Source: UBA11795 sp964652755 (GTDB lineage Bacteria > Chloroflexota > Dehalococcoidia > Lucifugimonadales > UBA826). Taken from it: a DNA stretch of 64,000 nucleotides. Positions 9,164-19,185 of the stretch are shown in pieces. The stretch covers positions 37,312-101,311 of the forward strand of contig CAZZBP010000002.1 of NCBI GenBank assembly GCA_964652755.1, read 5' to 3'. Below the pieces are notes generated by a model that was not told the origin of the DNA, did not search any database, and worked only from the letters and a program-made list of their open reading frames with translations. The stretch's first letter is position 1, and every line of letters begins with the position of its first letter. The position numbers were made by a program, and so were the translations under genes.

Positions 9164-10711
9164 ATGAATATAGCTTGCTTGCTTATAACTCATCTGGGAA
9201 TCAAAGATGAGCTGCGCCGCCACCCTGATCTTGTGGGTAGAAACATTATTCTATATAGAGCAGATTCATGTGCTCGCTCTGCGAAAACTCTTGGCAGATC
9301 TATTAAGTCAGTGGTTTTCGATGTTTCAAGTGGAGTTAGTGGAATACCTGTTGGAATGCCTCTCTCAGCTGCGTTGTCTAAGTCTCCTGACTCTATAGTT
9401 TTACAGGCTGATCTAGAAAGATACAGAAAAGTCTTTGCCAGAATCATATCTGATTTAAGGAGGATAGCCCCTGCAGTGCAAGGCGCGGGCTTAGGTAGGG
9501 TATATGTGGATATGACAGGGTTGGAGTATATGTATGGTGGAGAGGCAAAGGTGGTTACCCGTATGCTGGAAACTGCTCCTGCTCTTTTTCATCCTCGCGT
9601 TGGTATTGCAAAGGGTAAGTTTCCTGCATATGTAGCTGCTTTATCCAGCCATCCGGGGAGGGCGACGAAGATTCCAGATAATCCCACAGGAACGACGGAT
9701 TTCCTAGCTTCATTCCCAGTGGATGTGCTGCCTGTGGAGTGGCAGATGATAATGGAATTTCATCGATTTGCCATTCATACAATGGGTGAACTTGCTGCGC
9801 AAGATTTGGGTAATCTACAGACTAGGTTTGGTCCTGTGGGCCGAAAATCATGGGAACTGGCACGTGGAATAGATCCAGATCGTGTAATTGAATTGAAGAA
9901 AAATGATGTACTTGATGAGTATGTCACACTCCCGTTTGCCTCTGCTTCGAGGGAAGTGTTATTCACAGCAATTGATGCCCTTCTCCGAAGGGCATACACG
10001 CGTCCAGGACTGAAAGGCAAATATGCACTCAAGTTTTTACTAAAATGCACAGTTGTAGGCTCTACACCCTGGTCTCGGGAGATTGTGATAAATGAGGCTG
10101 CGCCTAGCGCTTCAGCAGCGTCTTTTTCTATTCGTAGTGTTCTTTCTGATATAGAACTTCCTGGACTCATTGAAGATGTGGCTCTCAGTGTTTCTGGATT
10201 CATAGGTGAACATGGCATACAGGCTCGTGCATTTAAAGATGTGCGGGAGCAGATTCAGAATAGATTGAACAGGCTTGCTAAGGTAGACCGACATCTGCAG
10301 GCGAAAACTGGAGGCAAGAAATCACTCTACCGAGTTGTGGAGGTAGATCCTATTCATCCCGTTCCAGAGATGCGTTTTGTACAAGTTTCAGTAGATCCAT
10401 TGTCTGTTGAATCGGTACGTTCCATTAATATGCCAGAGGAGGTGGAGATCGGAGAGTCGAAGGGTATTCCAGTGTCTGTGGCTCTTCCAGGTAAGGGAAG
10501 TATTCCTATTCGGGCCCGGGCTGTAGACATGTGGAAGATTGACCTCTGGTGGATGCACAGGCCTGTCCGACGAGTTTACTACGTTCTAAAGCTTGATGGT
10601 TCTGGTCCCCTAACTGTGTTCAGAGATACTTTGGGAGAGAGAGGGCTGATCACTGAAGAACATAGAGAAACCCCTGTCACGGGACATCGTTGGTACCGAC
10701 AGGATTATTAA
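9164..10711 (+). CDS. imuB: ImuB-like, catalytically inactive Y-family DNA polymerase
   Basis: A 515-residue Y-family polymerase homologue acting in damage-induced mutagenesis. The segment GLGRVYVDMTGLEYMYGG aligns with the active-site strand of Pol IV (SIDEAYLDVTG), but the catalytic Asp-Glu pair is replaced by Gly-Arg. The N-terminal acidic residue is also absent (MNIACLLI). This loss is the hallmark of ImuB, which acts as an adaptor linking the beta clamp to DnaE2 rather than as a polymerase. A fingers/HhH-like region (MGELAAQDLGNLQTRFG) and a little-finger domain follow. It overlaps dnaE2 by one base (TAATG), implying translational coupling. No imuA partner is nearby. Confidence 0.85.
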   Translation: MNIACLLITHLGIKDELRRHPDLVGRNIILYRADSCARSAKTLGRSIKSVVFDVSSGVSGIPVGMPLSAALSKSPDSIVLQADLERYRKVFARIISDLRRIAPAVQGAGLGRVYVDMTGLEYMYGGEAKVVTRMLETAPALFHPRVGIAKGKFPAYVAALSSHPGRATKIPDNPTGTTDFLASFPVDVLPVEWQMIMEFHRFAIHTMGELAAQDLGNLQTRFGPVGRKSWELARGIDPDRVIELKKNDVLDEYVTLPFASASREVLFTAIDALLRRAYTRPGLKGKYALKFLLKCTVVGSTPWSREIVINEAAPSASAASFSIRSVLSDIELPGLIEDVALSVSGFIGEHGIQARAFKDVREQIQNRLNRLAKVDRHLQAKTGGKKSLYRVVEVDPIHPVPEMRFVQVSVDPLSVESVRSINMPEEVEIGESKGIPVSVALPGKGSIPIRARAVDMWKIDLWWMHRPVRRVYYVLKLDGSGPLTVFRDTLGERGLITEEHRETPVTGHRWYRQDY

Positions 10712-13700
10712 TGTCTTTGCATATGTCTCATAGTAGCTATACTTCACCTTCCTATGTAGAGCTTCATGCACATAGTTTCTACTCATTTGGTGAAGGAGCA
10801 TCTCACACTTATGAACTGCTCGGCCGGGCAGCTGAACTGGGTTATTCGGCCATGGGTCTCACTGATCACAACATGTGTGGTTCACTCGAGTTTGCGCGTC
10901 AGGCGAAGAGCTTGGGGATACAGCCAATCACTGGTGGGGAACTCACTCTAATAGATGGCTCACATGTCGTCATGCTGGCAGAGAATAGGCGGGGTTACTC
11001 AAATATATCTCGTCTGTTTACTTTGGCTAACAGCTGGGACCGCAAAGACCCCCGGCTTGATCCGAAATACTTATCTGAGTATTCGGAAGGTATTGTCCTT
11101 CTCACGGGATGCAGGTCTGGTACGGTGCCCAATCTCGTGTCACAAGGAAAAGTGGAGAAGGCTCGGGATACACTACGATGCTATGTCGACTGGTTCGGGG
11201 CGGACTCCGTTTTCGTTGAACTGAGTCGTAATTTGGTCTATGGCGATACTGAACGTATACGTACACTTACTTCCGTTGCATCAGATGTTGGACTTCCTGT
11301 CGTGGCGACAAACAACGCACACTACCATATCCCAGAGCGTCATCGCTTGCAGGACGCGCTGGTGGCAGTAAGTCATAACTGTACTATTGATAAAGTTGTT
11401 CATTACCTTAAATACAACAGCGAATTTCACCTCAAGTCCAAAACACAGATGAAATACCTTTTTCGGCACAGTCAGGAGGCGTTAGAAAATACTTTAAAGA
11501 TAGCTGACCGATGTACTTTCGACCTATCTTCTGACTTGGGCTATACACTTCCTTCCCCTGACGTTCCGGAAGGATATACTCCTCTGACATATCTGCGCAG
11601 ACTCTGTTACGAAGCAGCGCAACGTCGCTACGGGACGATTAATGATTTAGTTGAGGCGCGATTAACAGAAGAACTCCGCCTGATTGAAAAGCATGGTCTG
11701 GCGGGATTCATGCTACTTTATCGTGAGATAGCTCTACTTGCACGTGAAATCATGGTTGAGATGGGGACTGTAAACCAGGAGGAACCCCTTGAGTGGCGTC
11801 CTCCCGGAAGGGGGCGTGGTTCTTCAGTAGCGATGCTTACTGGTTACCTAATCGGAATATCCCATGTTGATCCTCTTTTGTACGATCTCACGTTAGAAAG
11901 ATTCCTGCCTGATGATTTGCGTGTTCTGCCGGATATCGATCTCGATTTTCCTCGTTCTCTGCGTGATTCACTCATTGCTCGTATACATCAACACTTCGGT
12001 GCAGAGTTTGCCGTTCTGACTGGAATGATCACTACATACCGAGCTAAGGGAGTTGTGGCGGATTTAGGTAAGGCTTTCGGTATTCCTGATGAAGATTTAA
12101 GAAGGTTATCTAAGCAAATACATCAACACGATGCATCACGTCTACGTGAGGAGATGATGTCTTTACCTGAATTCTCCAATCGAGTGGATCTTCCAGGCTG
12201 GCGTGATCTACTTGAGCTAGCGCCCCAGTTAGAAGGGGCTCCTAAGGGTTTAGGGCAGCATGTAGGAGGAATGATTCTGAGTTCCTCCCCGATCCCAGAC
12301 ATGGTTCCATGTCGTGAGGGAGCTATTAAGGGTCGCAATATAATTGACTGGGATAAGGAAAGTGTGGGCTACGCCGGATTTGCCAAGATAGATATATTGT
12401 CTCTGCCAGTTCTTGACCAATTAGACGAAGCCATTTCTTTAGTTGAGAAGCGCACGGATAAGTGTGTAGATCTGAGTCGTATTGATCCGGAGGATTCCAG
12501 GGTGTACGACATGATAAATCAAGGACATTCCCGCGGAGTTTTTTTACTCCAATCACCCGCTCAACTGAAAATGGGCCAGCGGTTGATGTCTCGTAATCTA
12601 CAGGATCTGGCTTATCAAGTTGCTTTAATAAGACCTGGTGTAGGTATTCAGGGAAGTGGCGTATCTGAATTCATAGAACGATACCGACACAACGTTAAGT
12701 GGGAGTACGATCATCCCCTTGAGAAACGTGCTTTAGAGCGTGGTTACGGTGTAATCATCTGGCAAGAACAGGTCGTGCAGCTTATATCTGATGTATCCGG
12801 TATGAGCCAGGCGGATGCTGACGAGATGCGAAGGGCATTTGCCCGACATAACAATGAGAAGGTAATTACTGCGTATTGGGAGCGGTTTCGTGAAGGTGCT
12901 GTTGATCGAGGTGTGGATGAACACATCGCACGAAAAATATTCGCTAAGATAAATGGACATTATATGTTTCCTGAGTCGCACTCACATGCATTTGCAGTAT
13001 CTGCATACCAGGCTGCCTGGATGAAGAGGTACTATCCGTTAGAGTTCTTCGTCGGGCTCATGAATAACCAGCCCATGGGCTTTTATCCCATGGAAGCAAT
13101 AAAGCAGGATGCTCGCCGATTCGGGGTGAAATTTCTTAACCCATGCGTCAATCTCAGCGGGTCTCAATGTGAAATTTTGGATAATTCCCTACTGATTGGC
13201 CTGGAATTTGTAAAGAATCTTGGCAAGCGATCTGCTCAATCTATTATCGAGGAGCGTTCTTCTCATGGTTTGTTCGTGTCAGTGGGTGACTTTGTCCGTA
13301 GAGTGTCTATAGGACTTGATGCTATTGAGACCCTCATATTAGCGGGGGCATTCGACTTTATATCCCGTAACCGTAGGGTTGCACTGTGGGAGGCTGGAAT
13401 CTATCCCCATCCGTTAAAAGGACAGCGGCCATTACCTATGGAAATGGATATCAGTGTGCCGGAGTTAAAGGGGTTCACTCCGTATGAGGAAATGTTAGGT
13501 GAATATCGCTCTATGGGTATATATCCTGCGGGGCTTATTATGCTGTTTGTCCGAAGCAATCTGCCTTGTGGTGTTTCTAGGGCGTCAGATATTTATTCTA
13601 TGAACGATAAAGAACGGGTGTCTGTGGCCGGATGGGCAATAGCCAGACAACATCCAAGAGGCCAGCATGGGACTGTATTTGTGACCGTAGAAGATGAAAC

Positions 13701-13884
13701 GGCAGACGTTCAACTAATTGTCTGGCCGCAAATATTCAATCGCTTTAAACACCTTCTCAAAGCTCCACTGCTGCTGGCACATGGGGCGGTATCACGTTGG
13801 GACGGTACTACAAATGTGATTGTTTCTAGTTTAGAAAGTATACGGTCAGAGACAACCCTACCGGCGGTACACGACTGGCATTGA
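10711..13884 (+). CDS. dnaE2: Error-prone DNA polymerase DnaE2
   Basis: A C-family polymerase alpha subunit of 1057 residues from ATG 10711. The N-terminal PHP domain begins YVELHAHSFYSFGEGASH. The polymerase active site has PDIDLDFP near residue 410, and PGRGRGSSVA precedes it. LGQHVGGMIL followed by an IDWDK-type segment is typical of DnaE2, as is the length. A tandem HhH region and a C-terminal OB fold (VSVAGWAIARQHP to LIVWPQIF) follow. The ATG overlaps the imuB stop by one base and has AGGA 6 bases upstream. A TTG at 10690 would add 7 residues and is less likely. With ImuB it would carry out translesion synthesis. Confidence 0.9.
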   Translation: MSLHMSHSSYTSPSYVELHAHSFYSFGEGASHTYELLGRAAELGYSAMGLTDHNMCGSLEFARQAKSLGIQPITGGELTLIDGSHVVMLAENRRGYSNISRLFTLANSWDRKDPRLDPKYLSEYSEGIVLLTGCRSGTVPNLVSQGKVEKARDTLRCYVDWFGADSVFVELSRNLVYGDTERIRTLTSVASDVGLPVVATNNAHYHIPERHRLQDALVAVSHNCTIDKVVHYLKYNSEFHLKSKTQMKYLFRHSQEALENTLKIADRCTFDLSSDLGYTLPSPDVPEGYTPLTYLRRLCYEAAQRRYGTINDLVEARLTEELRLIEKHGLAGFMLLYREIALLAREIMVEMGTVNQEEPLEWRPPGRGRGSSVAMLTGYLIGISHVDPLLYDLTLERFLPDDLRVLPDIDLDFPRSLRDSLIARIHQHFGAEFAVLTGMITTYRAKGVVADLGKAFGIPDEDLRRLSKQIHQHDASRLREEMMSLPEFSNRVDLPGWRDLLELAPQLEGAPKGLGQHVGGMILSSSPIPDMVPCREGAIKGRNIIDWDKESVGYAGFAKIDILSLPVLDQLDEAISLVEKRTDKCVDLSRIDPEDSRVYDMINQGHSRGVFLLQSPAQLKMGQRLMSRNLQDLAYQVALIRPGVGIQGSGVSEFIERYRHNVKWEYDHPLEKRALERGYGVIIWQEQVVQLISDVSGMSQADADEMRRAFARHNNEKVITAYWERFREGAVDRGVDEHIARKIFAKINGHYMFPESHSHAFAVSAYQAAWMKRYYPLEFFVGLMNNQPMGFYPMEAIKQDARRFGVKFLNPCVNLSGSQCEILDNSLLIGLEFVKNLGKRSAQSIIEERSSHGLFVSVGDFVRRVSIGLDAIETLILAGAFDFISRNRRVALWEAGIYPHPLKGQRPLPMEMDISVPELKGFTPYEEMLGEYRSMGIYPAGLIMLFVRSNLPCGVSRASDIYSMNDKERVSVAGWAIARQHPRGQHGTVFVTVEDETADVQLIVWPQIFNRFKHLLKAPLLLAHGAVSRWDGTTNVIVSSLESIRSETTLPAVHDWH

Positions 13885-13920
13885 AATATGCAGACCTCAC
13901 TCAAATCTGTAGCGCTTTAT

Positions 13921-14544
13921 CTATCCTGTCGCCAAAAGCTCCCTGACTATGTTCCTCTCTAGCTCAAGGCCCAACATGGTAGTTAATTCAGTTCTACCAT
14001 GGTCACCGACAGTGACAACAAAGGAAACTCCCAGCAGTCTACCAATTCGGAAATCAATAACTGTCGTTGACAATATTCCGTCTTCTCCATCTTGGACGGC
14101 GCGTATGCCGATCGCCCTATCATAGAAGTCGTCTATCTCAAGCTCTTCCACAGCGACGATACTTTGGTTTTCACCAACTTCACTGCCGACGTTGTCTTTG
14201 AATTGTTTGACAAATACATCAGTCATCCAGGAAGCGGCACGACTTTCATCTTTAAACAAGTGAACTACTGTTGCAGCGACTATGTCTGATCCGTCTTCGT
14301 GCCGCGGTATAGCTGATGGCGACGCAAACTCTCTTAGATAACCGGTGATTCGCCCCGCTTTTTCGTAGTTTTCTTCTGTATTCCCTGGGAAACCGTGGGA
14401 TGCCATAGTTTTATTGTTGAGACTACTTTCACGCAGCAATGAAAACCCTGATAGTTCGTCGGGTAGGCCATTCAATCCGAGCGTCATGTTACTCAGAGAT
14501 TGTTCGTTTATCTCATATGTTGCCTGCGCTATGGAGTTGGCCAT
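13921..14544 (-). CDS. Hypothetical protein, 207 residues
   Basis: Not recognised. The protein is acidic and soluble, with no signal peptide or membrane segment in this frame. The pattern GLPDELSGFSLLRES, IVAATVVHLFKDESRAASWM and IGIRAVQDGEDGILSTTVIDFRIGRLLGVSFVV recalls small alpha/beta domains found in lipoprotein-like actinobacterial and Chloroflexota proteins that test for transferred or charged cargo, but the resemblance is weak. ATG 14544 has GAGCGAGGAAG just upstream. It is convergent with dnaE2 and divergent from the kelch/FtsX unit. Confidence 0.7.
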   Translation of the reverse strand: MANSIAQATYEINEQSLSNMTLGLNGLPDELSGFSLLRESSLNNKTMASHGFPGNTEENYEKAGRITGYLREFASPSAIPRHEDGSDIVAATVVHLFKDESRAASWMTDVFVKQFKDNVGSEVGENQSIVAVEELEIDDFYDRAIGIRAVQDGEDGILSTTVIDFRIGRLLGVSFVVTVGDHGRTELTTMLGLELERNIVRELLATG

Positions 14545-14817
14545 GGAATCACTTCCTCGCTCCAGCAGTTTGATTGGTACATATATTCAGTATAAACCAG
14601 ACTTATCCATATAGAACCAAACATGCCTTTGACTGAATGGCAACTTAGCAAGATGTGATGCAGTGAGTTTGCCTGAGATTGTGGAAGTAAGAAGTTCTTA
14701 AAATGGTAAAATCTGCTATCAAGGTTAACCCCAAGATCTCCATCGAAAGGACTGTACCCTCTGCCAGCAAATTTATTTAAACATATTCATACATCAATTC
14801 TGGTCACAGCCGTACTG

Positions 14818-15417
14818 ATGATGCTAGTTGGTTCTATTGTAGGCTACAGTATCCAAAGAGAAGTTCTCATAGAGACGGTATCTGAATCTTACTTATCTAA
14901 ACCAATCAAAAAGGAATTCGGATTGGCGGGCTCTTCCTCGGCTCCAGGTAGCACTGGAAAATCTCGCACTGGACACACAGCTTTCCTTGTGAAAACCCAT
15001 CAAAGCCACCGCGTGATTGTGATAGGCGGAAAAAGTAATTCAGGGTTCGTTAGAGAAGTTGAGATTTATTTACCTGAATATGGCAGATGGAAGCTTAGAG
15101 CCGAGCTTCCATCTGCTAAATCTGGACATTTGTCGGCTGTTATCGCGGGCGAACGAATACTGCTGTCGGGAGAGGGAGATGAATCTGGTGTTTCAGCGAT
15201 GTCCTACTTGTATGATCCCATGTCTGACATTTGGAGAGAAGCTTCGCATTTGAAATCTGGTGAGGTCTATGTAACCGGCGGATTTCGACTGAATCCGGTT
15301 GACTCCATTGAGGTATATCGACGAGGAGAGGGTGGAGGGTCCACCGCAGAATCGGTGGTTAGTGATCAGAAGCTCAAGCTTCCGGATCTGTTTGCATCGC
15401 GAAGAGTGTCGTATTGA
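14818..15417 (+). CDS. Membrane-anchored kelch-repeat fragment
   Basis: About 199 residues with an N-terminal membrane segment and two to three kelch blades. Blade signatures are VIVIGGKSNSGFVREVEIY, RILLSGEGD and EVYVTGGFRLNPVDSIEVY. A full kelch propeller needs about six blades, and the third blade looks internally shortened (HLKSGEVYVTGG), so this may be a remnant. The frame stays open upstream to a stop at 14707. The residues before ATG 14818 (KHIHTSILVTAVL) complete the membrane helix, so translation may start at CTG 14761, 9 bases after GAAAGGA. Its TGA overlaps the TTG start of the permease by four bases, indicating coupling. Confidence 0.6.
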   Translation: MMLVGSIVGYSIQREVLIETVSESYLSKPIKKEFGLAGSSSAPGSTGKSRTGHTAFLVKTHQSHRVIVIGGKSNSGFVREVEIYLPEYGRWKLRAELPSAKSGHLSAVIAGERILLSGEGDESGVSAMSYLYDPMSDIWREASHLKSGEVYVTGGFRLNPVDSIEVYRRGEGGGSTAESVVSDQKLKLPDLFASRRVSY

Positions 15418-18400
15418 AGTCCAGCAACGCAGTATCAGTAATCAGGCTCGTATCTGGGCGAATGCGGAGCGATATGAGGTTGATCGCTGCCATATTCTCG
15501 GGAATGTTGGTTGCAATCACGCTTATTTCTGGAATGCCTATCTATCTTGCAACTTTAGAGAAACAAAGCATTCAGGGAGCCATCGAATCAGCAGTAGAAA
15601 AAAAATCTCTGTCGCACCTCGATCTGAATATATTCCTTCCGTTCTTACCGCTCGAATCCGAAAGGATCAATGAAGCAGATTCTGCTGTGTCAGATTCTCT
15701 GGGTCCAACTTTCGGTACCGTGGTTACTGCCACCCAAAGGCGTATTAAAACTTCTATTTTTTCTTTTTCGCTAACGCCGACGAAAACCCTCCTCTCTTCC
15801 AACGGCTCACCCACTCCGGTGGATGTGATATCTGATGATTTTTTGTCTAAGTGTCTGGCAGCATCATTGTGCAACACTGATAGTGCAGAAGAGAACGGAA
15901 TCTTGCACGATGGCTTCTTTCAGCATCTGACTTCACTGGACGATCATGTCATATATGTAGAGGGGGTATCCCCCATCTACAAACCCCTCAGATTTGTAGA
16001 TGGCCCGATGGTAGAAGCTTCCATCTTTACTGAACTAGCCGATTATTTCTTAATAGATGTTGGTGATGTAATTGTTGTGACGTCCTCGATGGATAGCAGG
16101 GTCCATATTGGTGTCAAGGTTGTGGGTATCTTCAGACCGACCGATGAAACAGCTGCCATTTGGCAGGGTGACAGCAAAAGCTTCACTTATCCCTACCCTC
16201 CTTCAGAAGATGACAGTGTCACCAGGCCCAAGGATCTTCAACCATATTTGGCCATGTTTATCCCTGAAAAATCTTTGACTCAGGGTATTGGATCGGCTTA
16301 TGCTGGCTCGTTTTCAAGCGCTACATGGTCGAGCCATGTCAACTTTGAAAAATTTAAGGAATGGTCAAGGCCAGAAATTGAAGCTGCCATAGATTTCCTT
16401 GATGTGAAAATCGGTAAGGAATTACCTGGCTCAGAACTTAGATCAGGGATACAAATAATTCTTTACCAACTCGGTAGGCAAAATTTTCTGTCCAACGTCC
16501 CATTATTGCTTCTCATGTCGGTGTTAGCAGTCTCACTGATATATTTTTTGTTTATGCTGACTAATTACTTAGTACCGGGTAGGGAGTCGGATATTTCACT
16601 GTTGAAAAGCAGGGGAACATCCACTCTGGGTATTCTACGCCAGTACTCGGTAGAGGGGCTATTATTAACGGTTGTTGCTTCGGCTTTGGCACCATTCATT
16701 GCTATGGGATTAATCGCGACGTTGGGATATCTTCCCTATTTTGACAATATTAGCGATGGAGGGATGCTTCCCGTCCGACTCTCCTCCCTGCCTTTTATTG
16801 TATCTGCCGGTGCTGGAGTACTCTGCTTTTTGGTATTCATAACGCCCGTAGTATTAAGTTCAAGAACAAGCTTGATAGCCCGGCGAATTTCGATGTCACG
16901 ACCACCTATAACCCCATTTGTTCAACGATACTATCTCGACATTTTGTTCCTTACTGTAGCCGGAATTCTCTACTGGGAAATGAAGGCTCGAGGTCAAATA
17001 TCTTCTGGCGGCCTTTTCGGGCAGGAGGGGGTTAACGAAGCACTTCTCGTAGCTCCCGTATTGCTCCTAGTTGCTGTCGCAATGCTCTTCTTCAGGGGTT
17101 TTCCGTTGCTTGTTAGGTACCTTGCTGGAGAATCTCATGCACTTGTTACCCTAATAGGATTCGTATCTGTTTTGATACTTCTGGGTTCTTGTGCTTGGGG
17201 AATTTTGAACGACGAAATAGCAGAGTGGTTTATCCCAGCCATATCGTCGGCGATATTTGCCTCAGGATTATATCTTGTTAGAAAGACTTCTAATAAAAAA
17301 TTCAATTTTCTTGCGCTGTTTCTATTGGCTTCTGGAATAGGGCTGCTTTGGATGTATCTTCCAAACGATATGCCTCCCGTTTCGTTAAGCGGACTTTGGG
17401 GTGCTTCAATCGTCGTGCCAGGAATCATATTCTTTTTTTTACTAAGGTATGCAGCACGATTCACCCCGGCCTGGATTGCATTAACACTTTGGCACATGTC
17501 GAGAAACCCACTTCAATATAGCTGGTTGGTTTTGTTGTTGGTTTTGGCCAGCGGAGTCGCTGTTCTGGCGACCACGCTAGGTGCAACATTGGAGCGAAGT
17601 CACAAAGATAGGGTCAATTATCGTATCGCTGAGGACGTTAGGATAGAGGAGGCATGGGGAGGGTTCCTATCAAATGTTGATTCAATAGAGGAATTAGAGG
17701 ATCAATATGTTCGACTGGAAGGAGTTTCGAATTTCACGGCTGCGTTAAGAAGGGAAGGGACTGTTGGAAGTGGATCGGGCGCATTTCCTTTCCATCTATT
17801 GGCGGTTGAAGTTGGAGATTTCTCTCCTTGGGCCCGACCCGATTTCTCGAGAAAACCAATGGCTATTATACTCGAAATGCTTAACCCCGGAGAGCCGGAC
17901 GATCTCATACTTCTCCCAAATGATGCAACAGAGGTAGGTATGTACACAAAGCCTATGGGAGCCTATCCTCTTATTTCCATATGGCTCATAGTGGAAGACG
18001 CTACCGGACACCGTCAAATTATCACATTGGGAAGCTCTGGGTTGAGGACTTCCGGCTGGACTAGACGATCAGTGCCTATCAACAAACGATTAGTCCAACC
18101 CCTTAGGATAGTGTCGATTCAGATAAGCGAGCCCGGATTTGGCGCTACAGGGACACCGGGTTCGATTTTTATAGACGACGTCTTTGCCGTGAAAGATGGT
18201 GCCGATGTCGTTATAGAGAGTTTTGAGAGCCATGATATCTGGACGGTCATACCAACTTCATCAGTGGATTCAGATTCTTTGTCCCTATCCGATTCAGCTG
18301 CAGTAAGCGGTAGTTTTGGGGCTGTTTTCGAATTTGGTAAAGAGGCAAATCATGGAGTCAGGGGAATTTATCTGCCTGAGTATGATTCAGCACTTCGGGT

Positions 18401-19181
18401 TATAGCAAGTGACTCGTTTCTCTCGTCCACAGGTCTTAACGTAGGCAGTTACTCACTAGTGGAGATATCTGGAGTACTAGTGATTGTTCACATCGTCGAT
18501 AGCGTTATCTACTTCCCTACATTGGACCCATTAGATAAAGGGTTTCTTCTAACAGACTTAAACGCTCTCACATCTCATCTGTCCTCTGTAAACCCTCGAA
18601 CAAAAAATACTCCAAACGAAATTTTTCTTCAATTGTCAGAGTTAGGAGAAACGAAAGAGTTAGCTAAGGAATTGACCACGATTACAGGTACATCAGGAGA
18701 AGTGGCTGAAAAGCGAATGATGTTGGCGGAAGTTCAGAACGATCCTCTGATATCAGCCGGCTGGAAGGCATTGACTCTAGTTTCTCTTATGATCTCATTG
18801 TTTATGACCACAATGGGTTATTTAGTCTACGTTGTGTTCCTTTCAGATAGGGCTAGGTCAGAGATGGGGTCGTTGAGATCACTCGGGCTTTCTCGTATCC
18901 AAACGGTTGGACTTGTAGCACTAGAGCACGCCGTTATAGTGACCATGGGAATTGGAATCGGTACATGGACGGGTTTTCAGATGACTAAACTCATCGTTGA
19001 TTCTGTAGCAATTTCCGAGAGCGGCGGTGTGGTTTTGCCTCCCCCAATATTGGCGACGGACTGGGCCGTACTTGGGATCACAGCAGGGTTATTTACACTC
19101 GTTTTCGTTGTTTCAGTAGCACTCTTGGGGAAATACCTCTTCAGTATGAATCTTGGCATTCTTGCAAGGTCAGAGGAGTGA
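15414..19181 (+). CDS. FtsX-like ABC-type permease, large (paralogue 1)
   Basis: A 1255-residue membrane protein with the MacB/FtsX layout. It has an N-terminal helix (LIAAIFSGMLVAITLISGMPIYL), a large extracytoplasmic domain, a first FtsX core of several helices (near 360-500), further helices, a second long extracytoplasmic domain and a final FtsX core (GWKALTLVSLMISLFMTTMGYLVYVVFL onward). The ELLKSRG-like coupling segment is visible as DISLLKSRGTS. Such permeases usually move lipoproteins, lipids or peptides out of the membrane using a LolD-type ATPase, but no ATPase gene is in this window. Start TTG overlaps the kelch stop. Confidence 0.85.
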   Translation: MKSSNAVSVIRLVSGRMRSDMRLIAAIFSGMLVAITLISGMPIYLATLEKQSIQGAIESAVEKKSLSHLDLNIFLPFLPLESERINEADSAVSDSLGPTFGTVVTATQRRIKTSIFSFSLTPTKTLLSSNGSPTPVDVISDDFLSKCLAASLCNTDSAEENGILHDGFFQHLTSLDDHVIYVEGVSPIYKPLRFVDGPMVEASIFTELADYFLIDVGDVIVVTSSMDSRVHIGVKVVGIFRPTDETAAIWQGDSKSFTYPYPPSEDDSVTRPKDLQPYLAMFIPEKSLTQGIGSAYAGSFSSATWSSHVNFEKFKEWSRPEIEAAIDFLDVKIGKELPGSELRSGIQIILYQLGRQNFLSNVPLLLLMSVLAVSLIYFLFMLTNYLVPGRESDISLLKSRGTSTLGILRQYSVEGLLLTVVASALAPFIAMGLIATLGYLPYFDNISDGGMLPVRLSSLPFIVSAGAGVLCFLVFITPVVLSSRTSLIARRISMSRPPITPFVQRYYLDILFLTVAGILYWEMKARGQISSGGLFGQEGVNEALLVAPVLLLVAVAMLFFRGFPLLVRYLAGESHALVTLIGFVSVLILLGSCAWGILNDEIAEWFIPAISSAIFASGLYLVRKTSNKKFNFLALFLLASGIGLLWMYLPNDMPPVSLSGLWGASIVVPGIIFFFLLRYAARFTPAWIALTLWHMSRNPLQYSWLVLLLVLASGVAVLATTLGATLERSHKDRVNYRIAEDVRIEEAWGGFLSNVDSIEELEDQYVRLEGVSNFTAALRREGTVGSGSGAFPFHLLAVEVGDFSPWARPDFSRKPMAIILEMLNPGEPDDLILLPNDATEVGMYTKPMGAYPLISIWLIVEDATGHRQIITLGSSGLRTSGWTRRSVPINKRLVQPLRIVSIQISEPGFGATGTPGSIFIDDVFAVKDGADVVIESFESHDIWTVIPTSSVDSDSLSLSDSAAVSGSFGAVFEFGKEANHGVRGIYLPEYDSALRVIASDSFLSSTGLNVGSYSLVEISGVLVIVHIVDSVIYFPTLDPLDKGFLLTDLNALTSHLSSVNPRTKNTPNEIFLQLSELGETKELAKELTTITGTSGEVAEKRMMLAEVQNDPLISAGWKALTLVSLMISLFMTTMGYLVYVVFLSDRARSEMGSLRSLGLSRIQTVGLVALEHAVIVTMGIGIGTWTGFQMTKLIVDSVAISESGGVVLPPPILATDWAVLGITAGLFTLVFVVSVALLGKYLFSMNLGILARSEE

Positions 19182-19185
19182 TTCA

